DNA of 64,000 bases, from positions 4,774,001 through 4,838,000 of the forward strand of contig NC_052121.1 in assembly GCF_012273895.1 (NCBI RefSeq). The letters are read 5' to 3'. Source of the stretch: Zerene cesonia. Taxonomy: Eukaryota > Arthropoda > Insecta > Lepidoptera > Pieridae. Shown here one piece after another: positions 49,651 to 60,352 of the stretch; the first letter of the stretch is position 1, and each line of letters begins with the position of its first letter. The position numbers and the translations under genes were made by a program. Under the pieces are notes generated by a model that was given only the letters and a program-made list of their open reading frames with translations, ran no database searches and was not told the DNA's origin.

Positions 49651-51329
49651 TCTTAAATGTAAAAGTTGTTAAAAATCTAATTTTGTTCAGACAGCCTACT
49701 ATAGTATTCAAGAAATTAATATATAAGTAGGGCGAGTGGGGAAGCCCGAGGCCCGCTTCCTTTTCCTCACCTTTTCCAGTCCCTTGCTTCTTTCCAGTCG
49801 TCAATCCTTTTCTGTTAAAAGCTGGCTACGCATTCATTTTAGCTTTTAGCTCCGTTACCTGCGACGTCCCCATTTTTTGCAGAGCGCCCCGATTAAAATA
49901 TATAATATATATTCACGATCCCGCGAGGGACTGACATTTCTGTTTTTGGGATAACTCGAGCCACTTGATTTAGTGCTAGTATAGCAGTGAACAAGTAGGA
50001 AGTTGTTGGGTCTTTCATATGAAATATTCCAAAATCAAAATTACGCGTTTTTCCTAGATTTTTATTATCATTGGAAAAAAGAGCTGATGAGTCGCCAGAG
50101 TTGCAAAATCCCGAAATGGCAAAATATCTGGCAACGCAGGTCTTTAACCATTGAGCCCACAATACTATCCAATAGTATATGAATGTTGAAGCATCAATTA
50201 ATGTTGCGTACACTAAGGCACAGATAATAGATAAAGCTATTCTGTTCTAGAACCAGATATGAATAATTCAAGAAATTTTAAATACGCACGATAGCAAATA
50301 ATTAGGTAATATTTAAAATACGAGCCTAACTTTTAGCATGTGTTTAATAGACATTTTCCAATTTGTATCAAGAATTTGCGCTTGACATAAAATACGTACA
50401 TTGTTATTAATTTAACTGAAATTACTTTATTTGATCCTATGACTCCCGTTTACAATATTGTTCTACACCTATGTATTGAGATACCATTTTTAATAGGGAA
50501 CCTATACAAGCAGTTAAATATAAAAAGCTATCAACATTTATATATTGACCTTGAAATGAGGCAGCTCTTACAGGTTCTTTATACTTATTTATTGCACCTA
50601 CATCAAATTAAATTTACGAAACAACGACAAATTAGGTTTGCTCCAATAGGCACGTCCCATTAATAAACTTTGCCTTATGGTTGGTAAAGCGCAATGTGTT
50701 ATTGAAATGTTTGCATGTGGGTCATATAAATTGATGTTTTGGTACTTAACGTAATGTCGCCTAATAAATTTTCAGTGTGCGTTCCCCCAGTTTCGAATTC
50801 TCAAACTTTCTTTGGCGAATATTTGGTGCATTTTAATGAATAATTGTTTGGCTAATTTTTTAATTGTGCATCCAGTAGATTTTCGAACGATTCCTCAGCG
50901 GCCCTTTTTATACGCTGTAGAACCGAAAAAGAAAGTCAGGTTTTAGTATGTGAAGAGGTGTACCTAATTGTGTTAAATTAAATTTACATCATAAGACTCG
51001 GAAGTTCTTCAAGGGATACTCGTATATCGCGTAGGAGATAAAAAAAGAAATGGTTTTTTTTTTATTTAGCACTTTAACTACGATGCTAACAAGATACATA
51101 ACAAGGTACATATACGAATAAATCGTACGACATTGTAAAGATAAAATTGTATGACAAATCACTACGACGAAAACCTGGTCAATTCGTGAATTGGCCAGGT
51201 TTTAATAAATTGTCAGGCTGACGCGACTGGCGAATGGCTAAATTTTCGGCATAAAAGGGAATTTAAAAATAACAAAATTTTAATGGGCTCAAGAATGCTT
51301 CGACAAGGGAGTTGAGAAGATATCACACC

Positions 51330-51405
51330 CTCACCACATGAAACGCGATGGTGATCGCTTACGATAAGGGGAACCAACAGGATTATTGCCCAACATGTCA
51401 TAAAA
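51330..51405 (+). repeat. 3' end fragment of the same SINE-like family
   Basis: 'gatggtgatcgcttacgata', then 'aggggaaccaacaggattat', corresponds to the 3' end of the 42690-42990 copy. Confidence 0.45.
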
Positions 51406-51466
51406 AAAGACATGAATGAAACACAAAAAAAATTGGGTTTTTGTTGTATTCTTACAAAATATACAT

Positions 51467-54400
51467 TTATATGATACCAATCTTGTTGGCAACATCCAAA
51501 GCGTCATAGTCTCGTGCGAGCCTCACATACGCTTTCTTCTTACCGTCGGGTCTGAAAAACAATTAATAAATGCTGCTTAAACAATGTTAAAGAGAAATAA
51601 ATTAAATGTCAGTTGCAAATCATAATCAGAGTTGTGTTATTTTTATTTCATCGTTTATCAATGAGATTCCCACTAAATATCATCATTTTAACATGAATTT
51701 AAAAATAATTTATCAAAAATAATATATATGAATACTGACCTGATGAGTGTGTTTACTTTCGCCACATTGATGTCATAGAGCTTCTTGACAGCAGCTTTAA
51801 TATGATGTTTATTAGAGCTTGTGTGTACAATGAATACCAAGGTATTATTGTCTTCAATCTTCTTCATGGCAGCTTCAGATGTCAATGGATATTTTATGAT
51901 GTTGAAGGCATCCATACTGGAAATTCATAGATATATTGCTTATTCATAGTAGACTATTACATATATACAATTTTAAAGGTGGTAGTGAATACAAGATACA
52001 AGAGCTCTGGACTGTGTAGTAACTTATAATAACATGCATGTCAAGTGATAAATTTGCTTAAAATATCACTATATTATTGTTAACATTCACAATAATACAA
52101 AATAATAAATAATAAAATATTTCAAAGTAAATTCATAAAAATGGATATTTTGTAGTTAGTAAATAAATTTAAAGTTTGCTACCTAGTATGTAACATACAT
52201 AGTTAATAATTGTAAAGTTATATAAAACATTATTTTATTTTAAATTTACATACAAACATTCCTTACAGCTAATTATTTAAAAATATTCATAATTATAACT
52301 AAAATGCACTTAATGTGTGTGAAAAAACAAGCCCATAAAGATTTATCGATGACATGTGATATCTGTCAACCTGTACTTGGCCAGAGTGGACCCCGGAAAC
52401 CTCATATAAAGCCTGTATCGTCGCAGTGGGAACATACACATTGGCTAATAACAATGATAATAAGAATTTCATTATTGTTAAAATCTCACCATTAATGAGT
52501 GACAATAATTCTATTGTAAATAAGATAAAATACTATAGTAAATTCCCTATTTCATTATTATAAATTTAATTATTATATGTACAGATTTAGTGACTGTGAT
52601 TTCCTATTGACTATTAATTAAGGAACTTAATACATCATATAAGAATGTTTGTGCAAAGTGTGTGTAGTGTAGTGTGGAGGGAAATGGGTGTGAATGTGTA
52701 AATATGGAAATGTTATATTGGAGATGTCAGTAAATACTTTTCATGTTATAGAAAAATTATGATAAAATCAATTATTTATTTCTTACATTCCTCATTAATT
52801 AAGCAGCACTTAGTTAAAATTAGTTTTCAAGAGAGTAATAAATTAAACATTATGTAATAAAATAAAAAAAAAGGAATTCTAACATTTATGTAATTATTTT
52901 GTTCAGTTCAGTTTTCATCTATAACAGAAAATTAATATAATTAAAATTATCAGTCATTTATATATTTTAAATAAGAGAAATAGATGGGAGATTACAGACT
53001 ATTTAAATATAATTCTAAGAAACAAAAGGCATAAATTTGTAAATAATGCATTAACATTGTCCATATCTTTACAAAAGATTTGCTTTTAGCTCAAAGCTAT
53101 ATGGAGTAACTTAATAAAGTAACTTACCGATTTCTCTTGGGAAGTGACTTCCTAGGGTACTTAGGATGCCTTGGTGGTTCAAAGGTCTTGGGCCTACGGA
53201 AATGCACAGAAGTGCGGATTTTGCGAACCCTCTTTCCATGTTCGCCTTTGACTACCTGAAATAATATATATATGAATATTTGGTAACTAGGAAGACTTTT
53301 CTTACTGTTACTAATTGATAAATAATAAGAACATGGAATTGTTTTACATGTGTAAATACAATTATTAATACAATAATTGAATTTACAAGATTTTTCCTGT
53401 CGCTTTTCTTTAGATTATTCTTCATTAATACAATTATTTAAAATTTGATTGATCAATGCACTTGCAACTTGCATTTCTTTATGCTCAAAAAATAAACACC
53501 TCAATCATCAACAATTTACCTTTCTTTGAGCTTTAAGTGCCTTAGTTACTGGCTTTACAACTTTCTTCTGTCCCTTGATACCAGTCTTCTTGGGTTTAGG
53601 TGCAATCTTAAGTTTAGCAGCGGCTGGCTTAGGCTTGCTTGGTTTGGAGGCAGCTGCAGCTTTCTTGACCGAGGGCTTAGCACTAGACTTGGCTTTTAAT
53701 GCGGCAGCCTTTGCTGAACCAGGCTTAGCAGTTGGGACTGATGCCGATTTCTTTTCAGCAGGTTTGGCAGCTGAAGCGGCCTTGGCAGGTGCGGGTTTGG
53801 TAGCAGCTGGTGCAGATTTAGGCGCTGCAGCTTTAGGAGCTGGAGCAGGAGTTTTGGCTGACGCTGGTTTAGGAGCACTGCCTGATGGAGCTGCTGCTTT
53901 CGGTGCAGCAGCCGGAGTTTTAGCCGAAGCCGGCTTCTTTTCAGCTGGCTTTGATGCCGAAGAGGCTGTTAAATAAATACCACTATGAATTAAATAACGC
54001 TTTATAAATTGATGAAAATATGTTTCAACAACATCAATTTAATATAAATCTTTATAAATTTGCCACATTTAAAAAGGGTTTACAAGAACCGTGAAAAGAA
54101 GTTGTTTGAAAAATATAAATTATGTTCTAACCTCAATTCAAGTGGTGATTGTAAGTTAGAATAAAATAAAATGAAACACTATACGAAATTTACGCTATAA
54201 TTAATTTATTGGGAGATTATACATAAAATGAAAAGAAGATATTTTATAACTAATCTCATGAAACAACCACAAGAACCGCGTGGCTCACGAAATGTCAAAT
54301 ATATTTTTGTGTACTAAACTAAAATTACACTTTTTAGGCGCTGTTCTGATTATAATTAAATCTTTAATTGCTCATTTTATAAAATTATGCATCAATTTAT

Positions 54401-54471
54401 TAATATCACTTAATTTAAGATACAAAACTAATAAACGTACCTGATTTCTCGGGTTGCTTCTTAGGAGGCAT
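51467..54471 (-). CDS. RpL23A: 60S ribosomal protein L23A (uL23)
   Basis: Five exons on the minus strand join in frame to 288 aa: 54471-54441, 53965-53520, 53255-53128, 51916-51740, 51551-51467. L23A binds 28S rRNA at the polypeptide exit. The C-terminal half is the conserved uL23 fold (HGKRVRKIRTSVHFRRPKTF, YPLTSEAAMKKIEDNNTLVF, KHHIKAAVKKLYDINVAKVN, then the end DYDALDVANKIGII). Residues 11 to about 155 are an Ala/Lys/Pro arm with tandem AKTPA, APK and KPA words, resembling a histone H1 tail, as known for insect L23A. The start (MPPKKQPEKS) lies in a tiny 31-base coding exon. On the opposite strand the arm creates a spurious Ala/Gly-rich open frame. Confidence 0.96.
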
Positions 54472-54490
54472 CGTGACAAAAAGATGGAGT
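54472..54490 (-). promoter_or_regulatory. Probable TCT initiator / 5' TOP start of RpL23A
   Basis: The minus strand reads CATCTTTTTGTCACG then ATG. The CTTTTT run fits the TCT-type initiator of ribosomal protein genes and would give a 5' UTR of about 12 bases starting at 54483. Inferred from known ribosomal protein promoters. Confidence 0.45.
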
Positions 54491-54739
54491 TGACCAAAGT
54501 TGCCAATAAACAAAATACAAAAATTGACTTCAAATATTTGTATCTGTATTAATGCTGCATCTACACAGGTTATTCTGTATTTTTTTTTATATATAATGAG
54601 CGTTTATAGTGTCCTTATGCTATTTAAAGTTTATTATTATAAATATATTTATTAAGCATTTGTCAATAATTGTAATATTTTTTTCCACTATTTTCATTGA
54701 TCAATAGTATATTAATAAATACAACTTGATTGATGAACT

Positions 54740-54795
54740 TTTTGATATGGTGCGCGCTGGCCCAGTTCGTGCCTAAACGCGCTCGACTACCACAT
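54740..54795 (-). repeat. Head fragment of the 'GGCACGAATTGGGCC' family
   Basis: The minus strand reads GTGGTAGTCGAGCGCGTTTA then GGCACGAACTGGGCC, the family head, without the rest of the element. Confidence 0.5.
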
Positions 54796-55469
54796 GTAAG
54801 ACATTATCTTTGATTTCTTGTTCATAATGCTGCGTATGTGAAATTCTAAATTCTATTCATATGAAAAGGTAGGTACAATATATTAAAACTAAATAATAAA
54901 AATAACATACATCCAGCAGGTTTGAAACGAATGAATAAATATGTAATATAATAATTTTATGTATATGTTGGTAAGCTATAAAGCGGTGGTGATCCAACGC
55001 ATTAATATTTTACATAGGTAGCGACCATAGATAACACATGTATGATAACACATGTATTACTCATTACGGTACTTAATGGAAGGGACTAGACTAGGACTAC
55101 CAGTATATTATAGTGTATAATCTATGGGACTAAGGGCAAAGAGTAGTACAATAATATGGACTAGGGACTTTGCTAGGATTATGCACAAATGACGCGGGTT
55201 CAAATTCTAACTTACCAAATTTTTTGATTCTTTAACACACATAAAGTCCTCGTGACCTCTTTTTTATTGAAGTCAGTTGAAAACTTGAAAATATCGTATG
55301 ACAAATACGATATTACGATACAGAAAAACATCCATATCGTGGAATACGTATCATGGCTTTAATCTTATAAGACGCGTGTAACAATAATGGGAAGACCACT
55401 CTCTAGTAATATATATTATCTATAATAATAACTAATAACGTAATAATATCTAATTAATGAAGCCTATCC
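54796..55469. other. Intergenic stretch between RpL23A and Plk4
   Basis: AT-rich, with a repeated 'gataacacatgta' word near 55031-55056. No coding region seen on either strand. In particular, nothing on the minus strand looks like a further Plk4 exon. Confidence 0.45.
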
Positions 55470-55672
55470 TATTCTACTCATATTATAAATGCGAAAGTTT
55501 GTAGGGATATGTGTGTTGGTTACTCTTTCACGCAAAAACTACTGAACCTATTGCAATGAAATTTGGTACGTATATAGCTGGACAACTGTAATAACATATT
55601 GGCAACTTTTTACCCCGATATTCCTACGGGAAACGGACTTACGCGAGTAAAACCGCGGGGCGCCGCTAATTA
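55470..55672 (+). repeat. Dispersed repeat, 'CTTTCACGC' family, copy 1 of a tandem pair
   Basis: 'attataaatgcgaaagtttg', 'actctttcacgcaaaaacta', 'ctgaacctattgcaatgaaa', 'tatagctggacaactg' and 'gatattcctacgggaaacgg', ending CGCCGCTAATTAA. Confidence 0.7.
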
Positions 55673-55673
55673 A

Positions 55674-55878
55674 CTAATATTATAAATGCGAAAGTTTGTT
55701 AGGATGGATGTATGTGTATGTTTGTTACTCTTTCACACAAAAACTGATTGCAATAACATTTGGTACGTAGATAGCTGGACAATTGGATTAATACACAGGC
55801 AATGCATAACACAAAACCCGATATTCCTACGGGATACAGACTTACGCGGGTAAAAAAGGGGGAAACAGCTATTTAACT
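55674..55878 (+). repeat. Dispersed repeat, 'CTTTCACGC' family, copy 2 of a tandem pair
   Basis: It follows copy 1 directly in the same orientation, with the same word order ('attataaatgcgaaagtttg', 'tactctttcacacaaaaact', 'gatattcctacgggatacag'). It has a small internal deletion after the first third. Confidence 0.7.
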
Positions 55879-56079
55879 ATAAAGAAAGACCTCATAGTAA
55901 AATTCGTTCCGTGGCAGACTGCATGCTACTCGACCACGAAGCTTAATTAGCTATTTCGGTCTTCGAGCGTAAAAATACAAGAATTGCTTATTTGAATGTA
56001 TTAGATTGAGCACAATTTAGATAGATGTTATAAATGAAAACCACTTTAAATTGTTGAATAATTTTTAATTAATAATACA

Positions 56080-56085
56080 TTTATT
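56080..56085 (-). terminator. Polyadenylation signal of Plk4
   Basis: AATAAA on the minus strand, 78 bases after the Plk4 stop, supports the transcript ending here without further exons. Confidence 0.55.
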
Positions 56086-56162
56086 AATGTTTGATAATTA
56101 ACTATAGACTAATAATTATCTACCTGGGATCTAATATCTGGTTGTTATCCTAAACATATGGA

Positions 56163-58166
56163 TTATTTTTCACTGAGAGCATGACTAGAACATGGGGTGG
56201 CACGGTGAAATGAACCATAATTAAAAAGGGGAGTGTTTATGTTTCTGTTAGAATGAGTTTGTGCCAATGCGTTTTCCATATTACTTGAAGGTTGAACTGG
56301 TCTCTTACCAATAATTAAAGGATAACATTCATCAGATATGCAAGATAAAGCACCTTGTATTCTTTTCATTCTATTTGAACATTCTTCAAAGTGATCACAT
56401 AAACATTTCAACTCAGGTGTCACTGTTTGATTATGATGTGTTTTCAAATTTTTATCAATAATTTTTAGACCTTCATTGGATGTGTATGTGACTTTTTCAC
56501 CACTATAGAAAAACATTTCAATATCTATTCCATTTTCCATTAGTTGACATTTAGCTAGCAAGGTGTAAAGGGTAATTTTAGGTGTTTTGGCCTTAACAAG
56601 GTCAACAAAGCGAGCAGCATACAAATATTTTTTCCAATGCTTTTGTGGTAGGTTGTGGTATGAAAAAATTTCATCAGGATTTGGCGTTTGCTCTGCTGTG
56701 TTTAGCTTTTCCCTTGTCTTCTCAGGAGAATATATTTCAATTTTCATTCCATCTTTTGAAATAGTACAAATCTCTACAACTCTTTCTTCTCTGTCTTTTC
56801 CTTTCTTTTTTATAAATTGTACAGTAACTCCAGAAGGATCAATCTTTAGAATTGCATTTCTTGTTCTGTGGGATATTGTTGGTAATCTATCAGCACAAAG
56901 GGGAGGAACACCAATTGTATTGGAATTTGTTAAACATTGTTTTGAGAAATTTTCTTTATTTTCTTCATTTGATAAAAACAACTCTGGTTTTTCTTTCATA
57001 GAAATTTTTTTCATATTTTCACTAAGATTTACAATGTGGTTTGCATCACCCTGAAGTGAATAGTTTTCAGTACATGGTAAGGGTGAAGTATTTTGTGTGT
57101 GAGAATTAAACAGTTTTATTGAACCACTATTTGCAGAATGACAGTTATCTTGGTTTTGTATTAATATATTGCTATGGATTGGTTTACGTTCAAATTTTTC
57201 GTTAAATAGCAAATTCTCAGATGGCAAATTACCATTGTTAAATATATTGTGCAAATCTGAGGCACTTCTCTTTGAAGAATTCAGTTTGTTGCTGTGTTGT
57301 GTACTGTGTAAAGTAGTTAAAAATCCAGAGTCTTTTGATATATCTTGCTTTAAATTCCCCATAACATTAAATCCATTATTGAGAAATGGATGTTCCATTA
57401 TCCCCTTAAGTGTAATTCTCTGAGAAGGATCCTTGCACAGAAGTCTCTGTAATAAATCTTGAGCTTGAAAGGAAAGCTCAGAAGGAATACTGTAATCGGC
57501 ATTTATTACTTTCGTAAGAGTGGTTTTTACATGTTGTGTGTGAAAGGGAGGACTGCCAACTAATAGTGTATAAAGCATACAACCCAAACCCCACACATCA
57601 GCTGGTAACCCATGAAGTGCTCTAGAAGCTACTTCAGGCGATATATAATTTGGTGTACCACACATAGTCACATGTTTTTCATCAGGCCCATTTAGTTGGG
57701 TGGCAAGACCAAAATCAGCAATTTTTACATTCAAGTCCTTAGTCAATAATAAGTTGTTTAAAGATAAATCCCTATGTATAATGTTATGAGTATGAAGATA
57801 CAGAACTCCACTCACAACTTGTCTAAATATATCTGCAGCAGCTTTTTCAGAAAGGCCTCGGGTACCTAACTTAAAGTGCTTTGCTAATTCTCCATTATGT
57901 GCTAGTTCTAAAACTAAATAAACATAATGTGCATCTTCAAAAAAAGTGTACAACTCTAAAATGGCAGGATGCTTTAAGCGAGAGTGTATAGTGACCTCTT
58001 GTCTTACTCTTCCAATCATTCCAGCACTTGCCATTAAAGCTTTGTCTATCATTTTGATAGCAACAAATAAGCCCGTTTTTCTGCATCTTGCTCTATAAAC
58101 ATGAGCAAATCCGCCTTTACCAAGATGTTCTAGAATTTCATAGTCTTCTATTTTTTCCCCAAACAT
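56163..58166 (-). CDS. PLK4: Serine/threonine-protein kinase PLK4 (SAK)
   Basis: One exon of 667 aa. PLK4 is the master kinase of centriole duplication. The kinase domain spans about 8-262: GKGGFAHVY loop, Lys38 in VAIK, HRD at 131-133 with Asn138, DFG at 151-153, CGTPNYISPE. A DSGFLT sequence (279-284) matches the DSGxxT Slimb/beta-TrCP degron that limits PLK4 levels. A KEN box lies at 404-406. The cryptic polo box region runs from about 433 to 622 (RTRNAILKIDPSGVTVQFI, KKYLYAARFVDLVKAKTPK, LIIGKRP). The protein ends only 45 residues later, and no third polo box is visible. The start ATG at 58166 follows an in-frame GTG that is not a credible start. An LYR protein gene lies just upstream on the same strand. 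Confidence 0.93.
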   Translation of the reverse strand: MFGEKIEDYEILEHLGKGGFAHVYRARCRKTGLFVAIKMIDKALMASAGMIGRVRQEVTIHSRLKHPAILELYTFFEDAHYVYLVLELAHNGELAKHFKLGTRGLSEKAAADIFRQVVSGVLYLHTHNIIHRDLSLNNLLLTKDLNVKIADFGLATQLNGPDEKHVTMCGTPNYISPEVASRALHGLPADVWGLGCMLYTLLVGSPPFHTQHVKTTLTKVINADYSIPSELSFQAQDLLQRLLCKDPSQRITLKGIMEHPFLNNGFNVMGNLKQDISKDSGFLTTLHSTQHSNKLNSSKRSASDLHNIFNNGNLPSENLLFNEKFERKPIHSNILIQNQDNCHSANSGSIKLFNSHTQNTSPLPCTENYSLQGDANHIVNLSENMKKISMKEKPELFLSNEENKENFSKQCLTNSNTIGVPPLCADRLPTISHRTRNAILKIDPSGVTVQFIKKKGKDREERVVEICTISKDGMKIEIYSPEKTREKLNTAEQTPNPDEIFSYHNLPQKHWKKYLYAARFVDLVKAKTPKITLYTLLAKCQLMENGIDIEMFFYSGEKVTYTSNEGLKIIDKNLKTHHNQTVTPELKCLCDHFEECSNRMKRIQGALSCISDECYPLIIGKRPVQPSSNMENALAQTHSNRNINTPLFNYGSFHRATPCSSHALSEK

Positions 58167-58260
58167 ATTCTTCACAAAATCAAAATCTGGATCTTGATAA
58201 ATACATAAATTTTTGGAATATCTTCAACAACATGAAGTTTCCAGTAAATATCCATTATTG

Positions 58261-58285
58261 TTTATTATACTGTAAAAAATTTATT
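58261..58285 (-). terminator. Two polyadenylation hexamers between LYRM9 and Plk4
   Basis: AATAAA occurs twice on the minus strand (58280-58285 and 58261-58266), 53 and 72 bases after the LYRM9 stop and about 95 to 114 bases before the Plk4 start. Confidence 0.45.
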
Positions 58286-58337
58286 AAAGTTATACACATA
58301 CATATGGCATAAACAGTCTAAATGTAACAAATAAGGT

Positions 58338-58683
58338 TTAAATTCTTACTTTATTTATTATCCATTTAGCATCTTCAATACTTTTATTAATAATCTCTTT
58401 TATTCTTTCTGGATCAGATTCAGATTTATGTTGTTTATAACTCTAAAACAAAATGTTTTAAAATTATTTTTTTTTCCAGAATAATTATCTATCTATGTGA
58501 AAAAAACCTATTACATATAATATTGAAATGAGCCGGTACCTGTTTCACAGCAAACTTATAATATTTACAAGCGTCAGGAGGTAATTTTTCACATTGGCGT
58601 AATAGATGTTTGTACAATTTCAATGATGTCATAACATCAGCTTTGGCATCATTAGTAAAAAGTCTTGTTAAAAAATTCAGCAT
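58338..58683 (-). CDS. LYRM9: LYR motif-containing protein 9-like
   Basis: Two exons (58683-58540 and 58442-58338) join in frame to 82 aa, close to the usual 78 or so. LYR proteins are small mitochondrial helical proteins that pair with acyl carrier protein and support complex assembly; the specific role of LYRM9 is poorly known. Seen here: LKLYKHLLRQCEKLP, with LYK in place of LYR, then YYKFAVKQSYKQHKSE, DPERIKEIINKSIEDA and KWIINK, which match the LYRM9 layout. The first ATG of the frame is at 58683; the longer frame starts at a TTG. The stop lies 171 bases before the Plk4 start on the same strand. A GTAAGA at the end of exon 2 could instead be a donor, changing the last three residues. Confidence 0.8.
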
Positions 58684-58739
58684 TTCATTCAATTTCTTTT
58701 ACAAAGAATCTTTTACGAGGACTAAATTACATACTCTTC

Positions 58740-60352
58740 TTTGGTGTTCACGTATTACGCAACAATATCAATAGAATGGAATTGTATATTCTCGTTTATA
58801 CGAACGAGTACGAGTAAGTAATATTTACAAAATTACATTTAGATAATTACATCAATGTATACCATGCCTAATCTTAACAGATTATCCTTGACACTTGGAT
58901 TTTGACAGAATAAAAAGTATAGTATCTACTTAGCTGTACTATATTATCTGTGGTACTGTTAATCACTTTTCAATCATCAATCGTAAGCAAATCGTCAGAG
59001 TGGGTTTTTTTTTAACTAATTAATTTACGAATAAAAAAGAAATATAACCATCAGAGTAATAAAAAAATCGTGTAACTTATCATTATTATACATTATCAGA
59101 TGTAACATAACTGTTAAACTTATCAATATTTATATTTAGCATATTATTCTTAATGTGGGAGTCGAGCCACTCTTCGGCACGAATTGGGCCAGTTCGTAAT
59201 GGAGTACCTACAGAAAATTGGGAGTGAAATAGCATACGAAACACAATAGCATGCTACTGTGTTTCGTACGGTGAGTGGTGAAGCCGGAGGCCGTTTGCTT
59301 TCCGTCACCCTTCCCAGTCCATTCCTTTGTCCCAGCCGTCAATCATTTCCTTACCCTTTTCCCCTTGAAAACGGCAAGTGGTGATGATGAACCACCAGCT
59401 CAGTTGCCCGCTTGAGGTATAAATGATTTTATACAGATGAAATATGACGTTGTGAAACATTTTTATTATTGTCGTTGTAAATTGGCCAATGTTTAAGGGA
59501 TAAGTATGTGCGGCTATAGATGTTTCACATCAAAACTGAACCGGTGGTAAATATTAAATTGTGTACTTTGACGATATTTCTGAAGAAAGTCTAGGTGAAT
59601 GAATAAATATTCAAGTGAAACATCTTGTGGTCACCCTATTAGAAAGGGACACATCTCCTCCACGTAGCCCTCTCCCTCCATCTCTTTGCTAATGTTATGT
59701 CCATGAGTAAGCCTAAAGGATTAAGATTTCAAAGCTTTATAATAAATATATAAGCTTATAAAGCTCCTAAATATTTCCACTATTTTTTTATTTTTTATTA
59801 ATTGTTATAGTTACTTCGATGTAACGTAATGCGGTTTTCTTTAATCAATTAGAGAGTTTTGTTCAAATTTGTCCGAAATGCAACTGCTTATAATTTTTAC
59901 CCCGTTTGATATACCTATAATAAAAGCAATCGCAGAGTAAATTTTTTGCCTGCTCCAACTGGTTCAACTTATCTGTGGTTGATAAACTCAAATTATTTGT
60001 GCTTCATTTGACTTGACTGTTCCTTCATCCTTGGCCCTTGCTTTTTGCTTGGTTGGTAGTTGCTTTGGTACAATAAATACATTGCATTACAAGTGCACTA
60101 CATTTTATTTCGGGATGGATTATTGTGTATACAGTTTAAAAGCATGAATTTGAAGAAGCTATCGGTGCTATTGTTGTTATTTTGGTGACATGGGTGAATT
60201 TATAAAAACCTTTATATTACGGTTATAGTTTTCTTGTTATCCTATAGACAGTGATTCATCTAAAGATTATTAAAATGTTAAGTTAATATAAACCTGCTTT
60301 ATGTGTGTGATTGTGTATTACTTTAATGATGATTGGTTAGGATTAATGTGGT
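58740..60352. other. Intergenic region between LYRM9 and slingshot
   Basis: The two genes are divergent. Apart from a SINE-like copy at 59154-59412, I see only AT-rich DNA. Promoters of both genes should lie here, but no clear core element can be named. Confidence 0.45.
59154..59412 (+). repeat. SINE-like repeat, 'GGCACGAATTGGGCC' family
   Basis: 'gtgggagtcgagccactctt' and 'cggcacgaattgggccagtt', then 'gctactgtgtttcgtacggt' and 'gagtggtgaagccggaggcc', ending 'gtggtgatgatgaaccacca'. This is the same order as the 49356 and 42690 copies. Confidence 0.65.

Noticed and set aside
53575..53976. 133-codon Ala/Gly/Leu-rich open frame on the plus strand
   Set aside because: It is the antisense shadow of the Ala/Lys/Pro arm of RpL23A exon 2.
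56587..57423. Plus-strand open frames of 155 and 84 codons
   Set aside because: They are antisense to the Plk4 coding exon and have no recognisable content.
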